Assembly: GCA_003220795.1 (NCBI GenBank) | Contig: QHTK01000048.1 | Coordinates: forward strand, 1 to 64,000 | DNA: 64,000 bases | Direction: 5' to 3' | Source of the DNA: Gemmatimonadota bacterium | GTDB lineage: Bacteria > Gemmatimonadota > Gemmatimonadetes > Gemmatimonadales > GWC2-71-9 | Part shown: one piece after another, positions 52,098 through 61,109 of the stretch | How the letters are laid out: each line of letters begins with the position of its first letter | Numbering within the stretch: position 1 is the first letter of the stretch | Notes under the pieces: generated by a model | The model's input: only the letters and a program-made list of their open reading frames with translations | Told to the model about the DNA's origin: nothing | Database searches by the model: none | Translations under genes and position numbers: made by a program

Positions 52098-52917
52098 GCG
52101 CATCGAAGCGCTCACCGCGACCGAGCGCCAGAGCTACGGTGACGCCGACCGGACGCTGTTCGCCGAGTTTCGCACGGCCCTCGCCAGGGGCGAGATCCGC
52201 GCCGCGGAGCGCACGGCGACCGGCGCGTGGTGCGTCAACACGTGGGTGAAGCGCGGGATCCTGCTCGGATTCCGGATCGGCGAACTGGTCGAGATGGCGG
52301 CCGCCGCCGGCTGGCGCTTCTTCGACAAGGACACCTATCCCCTGCGGCCCACCACGCTCGCCGACCGGGTGCGCATCGTGCCCGGCGGCTCGAGCATTCG
52401 CGACGGCGCCTACGTAGCGCCCGGCGTCGTGTGCATGCCGCCGATGTACGTGAATGTCGGAGCGTACGTGGACGAAGGCGCGATGATCGACAGTCACGTG
52501 CTCGTCGGGTCGTGTGCGCAGATCGGGAAGCGCGTGCACCTGTCGGCGGCGGCGCAAATCGGGGGTGTGCTGGAGCCGGTCGGCGCCCTCCCCGTGATCG
52601 TGGAAGACGATGTGCTGGTGGGCGGGGGGTGCGGGATCTACGAGGGCACGATCGTGCGCCAGCGAGCCGTGCTCGCTGCGGGCACGATCCTCACCGGCTC
52701 GACGGCCGTGTACGACGTGGTGCGGGAGCAGACGTATCGACGGTCCGGCGAGCGACCGCTCGAGATTCCCGCCGGGGCGGTCGTCGTGCCCGGCGCGCGG
52801 GCCGTAGCCGGTCCGGCGGCCGCCCGCTGGGGTCTCTCGCTCTACACTCCGGTGATCATCAAGTACCGCGACGAGAAAACCGACGCGGCGACCCTGCTCG
52901 AGGAAGGCCTGCGATGA
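52084..52917 (+). CDS. dapD: Tetrahydrodipicolinate N-succinyltransferase
   Basis: A 277-residue left-handed beta-helix acyltransferase. Hexapeptide repeats run from about residue 95 to 235 ([27 protein letters not shown]). The segment [13 protein letters not shown] matches DapD. It commits the pathway to the succinylated branch, pairing with dapE. It starts inside the end of dapA. Confidence 0.94.
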   Translation: MSLRERIEALTATERQSYGDADRTLFAEFRTALARGEIRAAERTATGAWCVNTWVKRGILLGFRIGELVEMAAAAGWRFFDKDTYPLRPTTLADRVRIVPGGSSIRDGAYVAPGVVCMPPMYVNVGAYVDEGAMIDSHVLVGSCAQIGKRVHLSAAAQIGGVLEPVGALPVIVEDDVLVGGGCGIYEGTIVRQRAVLAAGTILTGSTAVYDVVREQTYRRSGERPLEIPAGAVVVPGARAVAGPAAARWGLSLYTPVIIKYRDEKTDAATLLEEGLR

Positions 52918-52924
52918 GGTGGCT

Positions 52925-53737
52925 ATGACGGACGAACCGGTAGCGGTGCTGGGGCTCGGCAAGATCGGGTCGATCCTGCTCCAGGGATTGCTGAAGGCCG
53001 GCCTCTCCCCCGGCAACGCCTGCGCCACGGTCCGCCACGTCGAGCGGGCGCGCGCGCTGAGCGCGCAACTCCCCGTCGCGGTCGGCACCGACAACCGCGC
53101 CGCCGCCCGCGGGGCAACGGTCATCCTGATCGCGGTCAAGCCTCAGAACGTGGGCGAGCTGCTCGACGAGATCCGCGCCGAGGTGACGCCCGCGAAGCTC
53201 GTTGTCTCCGCCGCCGCGTCGGTGCCGACCAGCTACATCGAGGGTCGTCTGGAACGAGGCGTCCCGGTGGTACGCGCCATGCCCAATACCCCGTGTCAGG
53301 TGGGTGCCGGGATGACGGGCATTTGCCGGGGGAGTCATGCCACCGACGCCCACCTCCAGGCGGCCCGCCAGCTGTTCGACACCGTGGGTCGGACCGTCGT
53401 GGTGGACGAAAAGCACATGGACGCCGTGACCGGGCTGTCCGCCAGCGGACCGGCGTTCGTTTACATCATTCTCGAGTCGCTGGCGGAAGCCGGCGTCAAG
53501 GTCGGGCTGCCCCGGGACGTGGCGACCCTGTTAGCCGCGCAAACGCTGCTCGGCGCCGCTAAGGTCGCACTCGAGACCGGCGATCACCCTGCCCTGCTCA
53601 AGGATGCCGTCACCACGCCGGCGGGCTGCACCATCGACGGGATCCTCGAGCTGGAGGAGGGGAAGCTCCGCGTGACGCTGATCAAGGCCGTGGTGAAGGC
53701 CACGCAGCGGGCGAAGGAGTTGATGTTCGAGAAGTGA
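52925..53737 (+). CDS. proC: Pyrroline-5-carboxylate reductase
   Basis: A 270-residue enzyme for the last step of proline synthesis. It has the Rossmann motif GLGKIG, the MPNTPCQVGAG segment and the C-terminal GLSASGPAFVY and TTPAGCTIDG signatures. The ATG at 52925 is chosen over a GTG two codons upstream because GAGG lies just before it. It is unusual as the last gene of a lysine operon. The stop is 7 bases from that of the convergent nrdJ. Confidence 0.92.
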   Translation: MTDEPVAVLGLGKIGSILLQGLLKAGLSPGNACATVRHVERARALSAQLPVAVGTDNRAAARGATVILIAVKPQNVGELLDEIRAEVTPAKLVVSAAASVPTSYIEGRLERGVPVVRAMPNTPCQVGAGMTGICRGSHATDAHLQAARQLFDTVGRTVVVDEKHMDAVTGLSASGPAFVYIILESLAEAGVKVGLPRDVATLLAAQTLLGAAKVALETGDHPALLKDAVTTPAGCTIDGILELEEGKLRVTLIKAVVKATQRAKELMFEK

Positions 53738-53744
53738 GCGCGGC

Positions 53745-56195
53745 TCAGCCGCACTCCGAGAACCCGCATACGTGGCATTTGGCGCACCCCTCCGCGAAGG
53801 CGAGCTGCGAACCGCAGTCCGGACAGGCGCCGATGAAATCCTGCGCCTCGCCCGTGCGCTCGCTCACCGTCCCTTCCGCCGCGGCGGCGTGCGCCGACGC
53901 CGGCGCGACTGCGCCACCCAGGAGATCCTGCTGCACGCCTTGCTTCTCCTGCATCCACTTCTCGATCGCGATGCCGATGGCATCGGGCACCGACATGACC
54001 TTGTTCGGTCCCAGACCCACGACGCGATCGGACGAGATGCCCCGTAGCTGCCGGTACACTTCGCGTATCGGAATCCCCGACCGCAAGGCCAACGAGATGA
54101 GCCGCCCGATCGCCTCGACGTCCGCCATCAAGGGCGCGCCGGCCTTGCCGAGTGAAATGAACACTTCGAACGGCTGACCTTTGTCGTCTTCCGTGATGTT
54201 CACGTACATGGTGCCGAGCGGCGTCTCGACGCGCCGCGTGGCGCCCTTCAAGAGGTCGGGACGGGACCGCTTGGCCCGCCGCTGCAGGTTCTCCGCCTCC
54301 GCGTCGTGCAGCATGTCGCGGGTGCGGGCCAGCTCGGCCTCGAGCTCGGCGAGGCGGCCGAGCGCTTCAGCCAGCGCGTCTTTCCCCGATCCCGCAGCTT
54401 GCTCCTGTACCTTCTTCGCGGTCGACCCGGTCGAGAGCACCTGCATCTCGCGTGACGCGTCCCGGTACACCGTCACGCCCTTGCAGCCGAGCTTGTAGGC
54501 GTAGCGGTAGATCTTCTCGACGTACTCCTCGGTCGCGTCGTTAGCGAAGTTGCAGGTCTTGGAGATCGCCGAGTCGGTGAACTCCTGGAATGCCGCCTGC
54601 ATCTGGATGTGCCACTCAGGAGTCACATCGTGCGCCGTCACGAACACCCGCTGCCACTTCGCCGGCACCTCGTCGAAGTGGATGTGGCCCGCCGCCGCAA
54701 TGCGCTGCATCAGCGCGCCCGAGTACCAGCCCTCCTGCTTCGCGAGCCGGACGAAGTCCTCGTTGACGTCGGGCATCAGCACGCCGGCCTGGTTGCGCAT
54801 GAAGGCGACGGCGAACAGCGGCTCGATTCCCGAGGAGCAGCCCGCGATGATGGAGATCGTTCCCGTGGGCGCGACGGTGGTGAGGTTGCAGTTGCGGAGC
54901 CGCCGCATCGGGCGGACGCGCTCGCCCTGCGGCCCGCGGGCACAGGTCGCGTCCGGACCCCAGATCGACCGCTCCCATTCCGCGAAGACCCCGCGCTGCT
55001 CCGCCAGCTTCTCCGACGCGACCTTCGACTCTTCGTCCACGAACTCCATGAGCCGGCGGCCGAGCGCGACCGCCTCGTCCGAGTTGTACGGCAACCCGAG
55101 CTGCACCAGCAGATCCGCCCAGCCCATCACGCCGAGCCCGATGCGGCGGATGCGCGTGGCGAGGACGTCGATCTCGGCGAGCGGGTAGCGGTTCGCGTCG
55201 ATCACGTTATCGAGGAAGTGGGTGCAGAGGTGCACAGCCGTCCGCAGGCGGTCCCAATCGACGTCTCCGTCTCGCGCGAACAGACCGACGTTGATCGATC
55301 CCAGGTTGCACACGTCGTAGGGGAGCAGCGGCTGCTCACCGCAGGGGTTCGTCGCCTCGTAGCTCCCGAGGTGGGGCACCGGGTTGTAGTGGTTCGCGCG
55401 ATCGATGAAGTACACCCCCGGCTCCCCGGTCTTCCAGGCGCCGTGCACGATCTTGCGGAACACCTCCCGGGCGTCGAGCTGGCCCACGGCCTGGCCCGTG
55501 CGCGGGTGAATCAGGTCGTAGCTCGTGCCCTCCTCGACCGCCTGCATGAACGCGTCCGAGACCGCGACCGAGATGTTGAAGTTCGTCACCTGCGTGAGGT
55601 CGTCCTTGCAGGCGATGAACTCGAGGATGTCGGGATGGTCCACCCGCAGTATCCCCATGTTGGCGCCGCGGCGGGTGCCGCCCTGCTTGACCACGTCGGT
55701 GGAGGCGTCGTACAGCTTCATGAACGACACGGGACCCGAGGCAACGCCCATCGTCGAGCGCACCACGTCGTTCTTGGGACGCAGGCGCGAAAACGAAAAG
55801 CCCGTCCCACCCCCCGACTGGTGCACCAGCGCCATGGCGCGGAGCGTGTCGTAGATGCCGCTCTGCCCGTTGGACAGGCTATCGTCCACCGGCAACACGA
55901 AGCACGCCGACAGCTGGCCCAGCGGCCGGCCGGCGTTCATGAGCGTGGGCGAGTTCGGCATCCACACCCGCGTGGCCATCAGCTCGAAGAACGTTTCGGC
56001 GAGGCCCTCGACCGCTTTGGCGGAGGCGCCGTAGCGGCCGTCCGGCTCGGCGATGGTGCGGGCGACCCGCCAGAACAGGTCTTCGGGCTGCTCGACCGGC
56101 GCCCCCTGGTCGTCCTTCACCAGGTAGCGCCGCTCCAGCACGGTGATGGCGTTGGCGCTCAGATCGAGCGTCCCTTTGCGGGTGGCGGCGGTCAT
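53745..56195 (-). CDS. nrdJ: Class II (adenosylcobalamin-dependent) ribonucleotide reductase
   Basis: An 816-residue enzyme making deoxynucleotides without oxygen or iron. The radical-site segment NPCGEQPLLPYDVCNLGSIN, the M-P-N-S-P-T-L-M-N-A-G start of the barrel and TVAPTGTISIIAG are typical of NrdJ. The C-terminus has a cysteine-rich tail (CPDCG, then CAKCHVCGFSECG) for re-reduction. There is no ATP-cone at the N-terminus. The start has GAGGGA upstream. A TGTGA-N6-TCACA palindrome lies 20 bases before it. I see no B12 riboswitch upstream. Confidence 0.94.
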   Translation of the reverse strand: MTAATRKGTLDLSANAITVLERRYLVKDDQGAPVEQPEDLFWRVARTIAEPDGRYGASAKAVEGLAETFFELMATRVWMPNSPTLMNAGRPLGQLSACFVLPVDDSLSNGQSGIYDTLRAMALVHQSGGGTGFSFSRLRPKNDVVRSTMGVASGPVSFMKLYDASTDVVKQGGTRRGANMGILRVDHPDILEFIACKDDLTQVTNFNISVAVSDAFMQAVEEGTSYDLIHPRTGQAVGQLDAREVFRKIVHGAWKTGEPGVYFIDRANHYNPVPHLGSYEATNPCGEQPLLPYDVCNLGSINVGLFARDGDVDWDRLRTAVHLCTHFLDNVIDANRYPLAEIDVLATRIRRIGLGVMGWADLLVQLGLPYNSDEAVALGRRLMEFVDEESKVASEKLAEQRGVFAEWERSIWGPDATCARGPQGERVRPMRRLRNCNLTTVAPTGTISIIAGCSSGIEPLFAVAFMRNQAGVLMPDVNEDFVRLAKQEGWYSGALMQRIAAAGHIHFDEVPAKWQRVFVTAHDVTPEWHIQMQAAFQEFTDSAISKTCNFANDATEEYVEKIYRYAYKLGCKGVTVYRDASREMQVLSTGSTAKKVQEQAAGSGKDALAEALGRLAELEAELARTRDMLHDAEAENLQRRAKRSRPDLLKGATRRVETPLGTMYVNITEDDKGQPFEVFISLGKAGAPLMADVEAIGRLISLALRSGIPIREVYRQLRGISSDRVVGLGPNKVMSVPDAIGIAIEKWMQEKQGVQQDLLGGAVAPASAHAAAAEGTVSERTGEAQDFIGACPDCGSQLAFAEGCAKCHVCGFSECG

Positions 56196-56214
56196 GCTGG
56201 CTCGTCCCTCACGG

Positions 56215-56230
56215 TGTGAGCGTGTTCACA
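56215..56230. promoter_or_regulatory. CRP/FNR-type palindrome upstream of nrdJ
   Basis: TGTGA, six bases, TCACA: an exact match to the core of the CRP consensus, 20 bases before the nrdJ ATG. Its position close to the start codon would suit repression rather than activation. No CRP-family gene is in the window. Confidence 0.4.
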
Positions 56231-56358
56231 AAGCGCGTGCGATAGCGGAAATTTAACAGCGCGCCAGACAAAAACGCGGAAGGGCAAGGTAGGCCGGTCG
56301 GCCCGTCCGGGCAACACTCGTGTCAGCGCCGCCCGCACAACACTTTCACCAATTCACA

Positions 56359-56901
56359 TCACAAACTTGCTCGCGCGAGCGGGAACCGACCGGCGCGATG
56401 CCGTTCCGCTTCCGCCACGTAGTGCTCCCAGGTGAGGCGGATCCGCTCTCGCAGCGCGTCGTCTACGCGCCGCGCCACCCGGGCAGGCACCCCCACGATC
56501 AACGACCCCGGTGGCACATGGGTTCCCTCCGGCACCACGGCGCCCGCCGCTACGACGCTTCCCGTGCCCACGTGGACGTCGTTCAGGAGAATGCTGCCCA
56601 TGCCGATCAGGCAGTCGTCCTCGACCGTGCAACCGTGCAAGATCGCCCGGTGGCCCACGCCGACCCGGGCCCCGATCCGCGCGGGCTTGCCTTCGTCTAC
56701 ATGCACGATCGTTCCATCCTGCAGGTTCGTGGCTTCGCCCACCACGATCGGCGCCATGTCGCCCCGGAGCACGGCACCGTACCACACGCTAGCGCGGGCG
56801 GCGAGCGTCACATCCCCGAGCACCACGGCGCCCGGGGCGATGAAGGCCGTCGCGTGAATGTTGATTACTGCCTCACCGGCTCGAACCGCCACTGCACCCA
56901 T
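56359..56901 (-). CDS. Gamma-class carbonic anhydrase family protein
   Basis: About 180 residues of left-handed beta-helix. The metal histidines can be seen: His in IVHVDEG and two in GVGHRAILHGC, the gamma carbonic anhydrase pattern. Members hydrate CO2 or act as acyltransferase-like proteins. The family core begins at V-I-N-I-H, where the codon is GTA, so the start must be upstream: the ATG at 56901 (or a GTG at 56892), giving about 37 bases of overlap with the kinase gene. Confidence 0.85.
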   Translation of the reverse strand: MGAVAVRAGEAVINIHATAFIAPGAVVLGDVTLAARASVWYGAVLRGDMAPIVVGEATNLQDGTIVHVDEGKPARIGARVGVGHRAILHGCTVEDDCLIGMGSILLNDVHVGTGSVVAAGAVVPEGTHVPPGSLIVGVPARVARRVDDALRERIRLTWEHYVAEAERHRAGRFPLARASL

Positions 56902-58727
56902 GCGTCGACCGGCTCCCCGTTCTTCTGCGCGGGATTCCAACGCAGGTTCCTGGCCATGTCCATCGCCTGGTCGTTGAACGTGGCGAGGTTGGAGGGGCCG
57001 AAGACGCGCGCCTCGAGCGTCGCGCCGTCGCGCGAGACATGGATCAGGAGGATCGCCTGACGTGGAAAGATCGTCGCATCCGCCGGGACGGGGATCCGCG
57101 TCAGCGACAGGGGCACGGGCGGCGTCGTGTAGCAAATGTGGTCCTGGTTGTAGGCCGGTCCGAAGACCTCGCAGGGGCCCGAGCCGTCCTCTCCCCCGGC
57201 GACCGTGGCCGACTCCAGCTCGACCTTGACGGTCAACGGCGCCCCCGCCGTGATGACGAGGGGGCGCTCGTAGGGAGCGAACCCAGCCGCCCGCACGGCG
57301 AGCTTGTACGTGCCGGGCGGCACGTCGCCCTGGGTGCGAAAGGGCTGCCCGTTGAGGGTGATCTGGGCGCCCGCAGGCAAGCCCTGCAGCGTGAGCCGCC
57401 CGGGCGTACCAGGCGCGATCTGGCGGCGGCTCATGTCGAGCGGTGGGGACGTGGAGCGCGTGGCCGGGCTGTCCGAGGCGGCGGCCGCCCCGGTGTCACC
57501 GAGCAGGCGCTGCGCGACCGTGTCGTGGATGGCGGCGGAGTCGGGGACGGCGGCCCGCGCGAAGAAGAGCAAGCCCTTCTTGTAGGCGTACAGACCGGGG
57601 GCGCCGACCGCCACGACGACGACGAAGACCCAGAGCGCGATCCCCGCGCCGACGGAACGGTGGTGCGGCTCGACCGCGGCGGCGAGCCGCGCCCCGGTCG
57701 GCGTGCGCGGGATGGGCGTCGTGGGCGCCCCGGCGAGGCGGGCGCCCGCGAGCGACGGGATGGCGCGCGTGGGGGCGGTCGAGAGCCCGACGGCGGCGAA
57801 ACCACCACCAGCCTCGAGGGCGTTGACGAGCTCGTCCGCGCTCTGGAAGCGATCGTCCGGCCCCTTCGCCATCATCTTCCGGATGATCTCGAACAGGGTC
57901 CGCTGGTCGTAGGTCTCGAGGGGTGGCAGCGGAACCTCCTCCATGATGTGCTTGTACCCGATGGAGAAAGAGTCCTCGCCGTCGAACGGCACGCTGCCGG
58001 TGAGACACTGGTAGGCGACGACGCCCAGCGAATAGATGTCGCTGCGGCCGTCGAGCGCCTGCGCGCGCGCCTGCTCGGGGCTCATGTAGTGGGGCGTGCC
58101 GATCGACATGCCCGTGCCCGTGAGCTTCCCGCCCGTCGCCGCCTTGGCGATCCCGAAATCCGTCACGACCGCCTGGCCGTGCTCGTCGAACATGATGTTA
58201 TCGGGCTTGATGTCGCGGTGCACGATGCCGCTCTTGTGCGCGTAGGCGAGGGCGCGGGAGACCTGGACGAGCACCTGTCGGATCTCGGCCGGCGGCAACG
58301 AGCCTCGCGCCCCGAGGACGGAGGCGAGCGGCTTGCCCCGCAGGAACTTCATGACGAAGTAGATCACCCGGCCGGACTTGCCGACGCGGTAGATCGGGAT
58401 GATGCCCGGGTGCTCGAGCTTGGCCGAGGTGCGGGCTTCGCGCTGGAACCGCTCGACGAACTCCTTGTCGAAGGCGAGCGAGAACGGCAGGACCTTGATG
58501 GCGACCTCGCGCTCGAGCTGCTTCTCCCGCGCCTTGAACACGATCGCCATGCCGCCGCGCCCGAGCTCGTCGAGGATCTCGTACTCGTCCTTGAGCTGCT
58601 CCCGCACCAGCTCGAGCTCGGTCAGCTCCTGGGGGGTCTGGATCGGAGTCGCCGCGAGATCCAAGCCGCAGGAGCGGCAGAATTTACTGGTGTCGTCGTT
58701 CTGAGTGCCGCAGCGGGAACAGTACAT
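56865..58727 (-). CDS. Ser/Thr protein kinase with zinc ribbon, PEGA and TonB-like C-terminal domain
   Basis: A 620-residue fusion. An N-terminal zinc ribbon (YCSRCG, FCRSCG) is at residues 2-22. The kinase domain (about 48-310) has GRGGMA, the Lys in VAIKVLP, HRDIKPDN and DFG, all intact. A variable linker leads to a membrane helix near 380-400. Outside is a PEGA domain (about 450-515). The end (about 545-620) resembles the C-terminal domain of TonB (A-T-L-E-A-R-V-F-G-P-S, A-x-x-L-R-W-N-P-A). The ATG at 58727 follows GGAG. A surface signal could be relayed to the kinase (inference). Confidence 0.88.
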   Translation of the reverse strand: MYCSRCGTQNDDTSKFCRSCGLDLAATPIQTPQELTELELVREQLKDEYEILDELGRGGMAIVFKAREKQLEREVAIKVLPFSLAFDKEFVERFQREARTSAKLEHPGIIPIYRVGKSGRVIYFVMKFLRGKPLASVLGARGSLPPAEIRQVLVQVSRALAYAHKSGIVHRDIKPDNIMFDEHGQAVVTDFGIAKAATGGKLTGTGMSIGTPHYMSPEQARAQALDGRSDIYSLGVVAYQCLTGSVPFDGEDSFSIGYKHIMEEVPLPPLETYDQRTLFEIIRKMMAKGPDDRFQSADELVNALEAGGGFAAVGLSTAPTRAIPSLAGARLAGAPTTPIPRTPTGARLAAAVEPHHRSVGAGIALWVFVVVVAVGAPGLYAYKKGLLFFARAAVPDSAAIHDTVAQRLLGDTGAAAASDSPATRSTSPPLDMSRRQIAPGTPGRLTLQGLPAGAQITLNGQPFRTQGDVPPGTYKLAVRAAGFAPYERPLVITAGAPLTVKVELESATVAGGEDGSGPCEVFGPAYNQDHICYTTPPVPLSLTRIPVPADATIFPRQAILLIHVSRDGATLEARVFGPSNLATFNDQAMDMARNLRWNPAQKNGEPVDAWVQWRFEPVRQ

Positions 58728-58782
58728 CAATTCTCCGAGGGTCGCGGAAACTTACGGGCGCGTCGGAGCGGGTGTCAACCGA

Positions 58783-61032
58783 CTAGCGCGACACAATGAC
58801 GAATTGGCGACGCCGCACCAACGACGCGGCCGTCGCCGGGTCGCGCACCTCGACGGCGAGGACGTAGCTCCCCTTCGACGCGTCGCGCAGGTCGACGGCA
58901 CGGCGCACCCTCGTCACCGGCCCGTCGGCGGGCGCGTCGAACTCGAACAGCACCGGCGTCTGTCCCCCGCCGAACAGCCGGTGAAACAGTGAGCGCCGTC
59001 CTTCCCGCTCGAGCCGGACGACGGTGTGATACGACGACCCCGGTGCGAGCCCGTATACCTCGTAATACAGCTCCGCCGAGCCGCCCTCCGGAAACCGGCC
59101 CAGCGGGTTGAGCGGCACCGTATCCGGTCCCGGCGTCCATGCAAGGCCCGATCCCTGGCGGCCGAGCACGAGGTCGCTGGCCGCGAAGCGCGCGCCGTCG
59201 AGGCTGCCGACGGCGATCGAGTCCCGCGTCACGAGGTCGCCGGCCTCCCGACCCGGCTCCGCCACCAGCAGACGGTAGCGGTATCGCCCCGGCGGAACCG
59301 GCAGCGCGAGCTGGCCAGTGAGATACGCCCCCGAGGGCAGCGCCTGCGGCGCGGTGAACACGCGCGTCGTGTCGAGCCGGGCGACCTGGTCGTCGAGGGT
59401 GTCGCACACGACCAACCGGAAGGAGATCGGGTACAGCACCCGCATCGAGTCGGCAACGGGCGTCAGCTGGTGGCCGGGAATCGCGAACACGACATGCAGC
59501 TGCTGTCCCCCCTGCGGGGCGCGCGCGCCGACGACAAACTCCGACGTCAGTACCTCGAGCGGCGTCACGAAGACGCGGCGATAGCTGTCCGTCGTCGTGC
59601 CCACGGCGATGCTATGCTGCCCGAGCGAGCGCTCAACGGCGAGCGCACCAGCCGCGTTCGCCGAGCCGAGCGTGTTTCCTAGCCGGGCATAGAGCGGATT
59701 TACGTCTGCGCGCGAGGCGAACAGGTCGCTGGTGATGGGATCGAGACCGCGACGGCCCTGCAAGGCCAGGGCGCCGCGGAAGCCGGCGACCACCGCGTCG
59801 GCCAGGCTTTCCACCAGCTTGTAGTCCTGGACGTCGTCTCGCGCGACGAAGTGGAAGATCAGGTCACCTTCCGGACGCCGGTACAGCCACGTTTCGTTTG
59901 GCTCGAGCCGGTCGAGCACGCGCGGGTAGGTCGCCCGCTTGTCGGGGGGACCGTGACGCAGGTAGATGGCGCCACGGTCGTCGAAGGTCGTCTGGTCGGC
60001 GCGATAGCGTTCGGTGATGTCGTAATGGCGATGCCGGCTCACGAGGCGAAAATTGTGCCAGGCGTAAAACCAGCGCCGATAATGCTCCGCGAGACGTTCG
60101 CCGGGCTCGCGTGCTTCGGTCGCGTCGCGCCGCAGCCAAAAGCGCTCGAGCCACGCGGCGCGCTGGCCGGGGGACGTGAAGCCGTCGAACGGCGCCATCT
60201 CGTCGGGGCCCACGAGGGCACTCAAGTCGGCGCGGTACAGCGCCAGGGCCGCGGCGGAGCGGGCCAGGCGCGCCCCGGCGAAATAGGTGTGCCACCCCTC
60301 CCCCGGCCGCTGCGCGTAGTAATAGGTCCGCGCGAGCTCCAGCAGGCCGAGCCCTGAGTCGCCGCCGACGCTCAGGTAGGCTTGGAACCCCGCCACCGAT
60401 GAATCGGCTTCGCCTACCTCGCGCTCCACGCGGCCGCGTGCGAGCTGCACGCCTGCGTTCCGGCCCGCCGTCGACGCCGCGGCGAGCCGCACCGCCTGCA
60501 GCGCGACCTCGAGTCGCGGCTGGATGCGCTGCGTGAGCGCGGTGTTCGCCAGATCGATGCTCGCCTGCGCGAAGCTCGGGTCGGCTTGCGTAGCGCGCGC
60601 CAGCGCCCGCGCCGCTTTGGACAGGTAGTCCTTCCCGAGCTGTTGCCGGAGATTCTCGATCGCGATGACGGCGTGCTCGCCCTGCGCCAGCTCCGCGAGC
60701 CCGAGACCGTACCACGCATAGGGCCAGTCGGGCCGGAGCTCCCCAGCCCATTCGAATTCTCCGGCCGCGTCGTCGTAATGCGCCTTGCTATTGGCGACTT
60801 CGCCCAGCCGATAGGCGATGAACCCGAGTCGACAATGGATGAGCGGATCGTTGCGTTGCTGCTTCGCCACTTGTATCGTCGCCGCCTCGAAACGCTTCAA
60901 CGCCAGCGAGTCGGTCACCGCCGTGAGGGAGTCGCGCAGCGCCTCGATCGCGGCGCGCTCGGCGGGGGACTGGGCGGGAAGACGCGTGGCGGGCCCGACG
61001 AGGAGGGCGAGCAGAACGAGCGACCGGCGCAT
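58783..61032 (-). CDS. GWxTD domain protein with TPR-like N-terminus
   Basis: A 749-residue secreted protein. A signal peptide ends at LPAQ. Helical TPR-like repeats run to about residue 230 (L-R-P-D-W-P-Y-A-W-Y-G-L-G-L-A-E-L). The GWxTD region follows near 260-370; the name motif is degenerate (A-W-L-E-R-F-W-L-R-R-D), but D-D-R-G-A-I-Y-L-R-H-G-P-P-D is a clear family mark. The C-terminal 300 residues are beta-rich. GWxTD proteins are found in Gemmatimonadota, Acidobacteria and relatives; function unknown. A TATAAT box lies 6 bases before its ATG. Confidence 0.83.
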   Translation of the reverse strand: MRRSLVLLALLVGPATRLPAQSPAERAAIEALRDSLTAVTDSLALKRFEAATIQVAKQQRNDPLIHCRLGFIAYRLGEVANSKAHYDDAAGEFEWAGELRPDWPYAWYGLGLAELAQGEHAVIAIENLRQQLGKDYLSKAARALARATQADPSFAQASIDLANTALTQRIQPRLEVALQAVRLAAASTAGRNAGVQLARGRVEREVGEADSSVAGFQAYLSVGGDSGLGLLELARTYYYAQRPGEGWHTYFAGARLARSAAALALYRADLSALVGPDEMAPFDGFTSPGQRAAWLERFWLRRDATEAREPGERLAEHYRRWFYAWHNFRLVSRHRHYDITERYRADQTTFDDRGAIYLRHGPPDKRATYPRVLDRLEPNETWLYRRPEGDLIFHFVARDDVQDYKLVESLADAVVAGFRGALALQGRRGLDPITSDLFASRADVNPLYARLGNTLGSANAAGALAVERSLGQHSIAVGTTTDSYRRVFVTPLEVLTSEFVVGARAPQGGQQLHVVFAIPGHQLTPVADSMRVLYPISFRLVVCDTLDDQVARLDTTRVFTAPQALPSGAYLTGQLALPVPPGRYRYRLLVAEPGREAGDLVTRDSIAVGSLDGARFAASDLVLGRQGSGLAWTPGPDTVPLNPLGRFPEGGSAELYYEVYGLAPGSSYHTVVRLEREGRRSLFHRLFGGGQTPVLFEFDAPADGPVTRVRRAVDLRDASKGSYVLAVEVRDPATAASLVRRRQFVIVSR

Positions 61033-61038
61033 AGTGCT

Positions 61039-61044
61039 ATTATA
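61039..61044 (-). promoter_or_regulatory. Consensus -10 box giving a leaderless mRNA
   Basis: TATAAT on the minus strand ends 6 bases before the ATG at 61032, so transcription would begin at or within a base of the start codon. There is no convincing -35 (GGAGAA region) and no Shine-Dalgarno site. Confidence 0.5.
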
Positions 61045-61109
61045 TCCCACCACCCACCTGCGCGTTCTCCCGGCTGAAGCCCCTACAGGACTCCCCCCGG
61101 TGCCGCGGC

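Noticed and set aside
56196-56358. Cobalamin riboswitch before the B12-dependent nrdJ
   Set aside because: No B12-box-like sequence or multi-stem structure was seen in the 163 bases, and the gap is small for that riboswitch.
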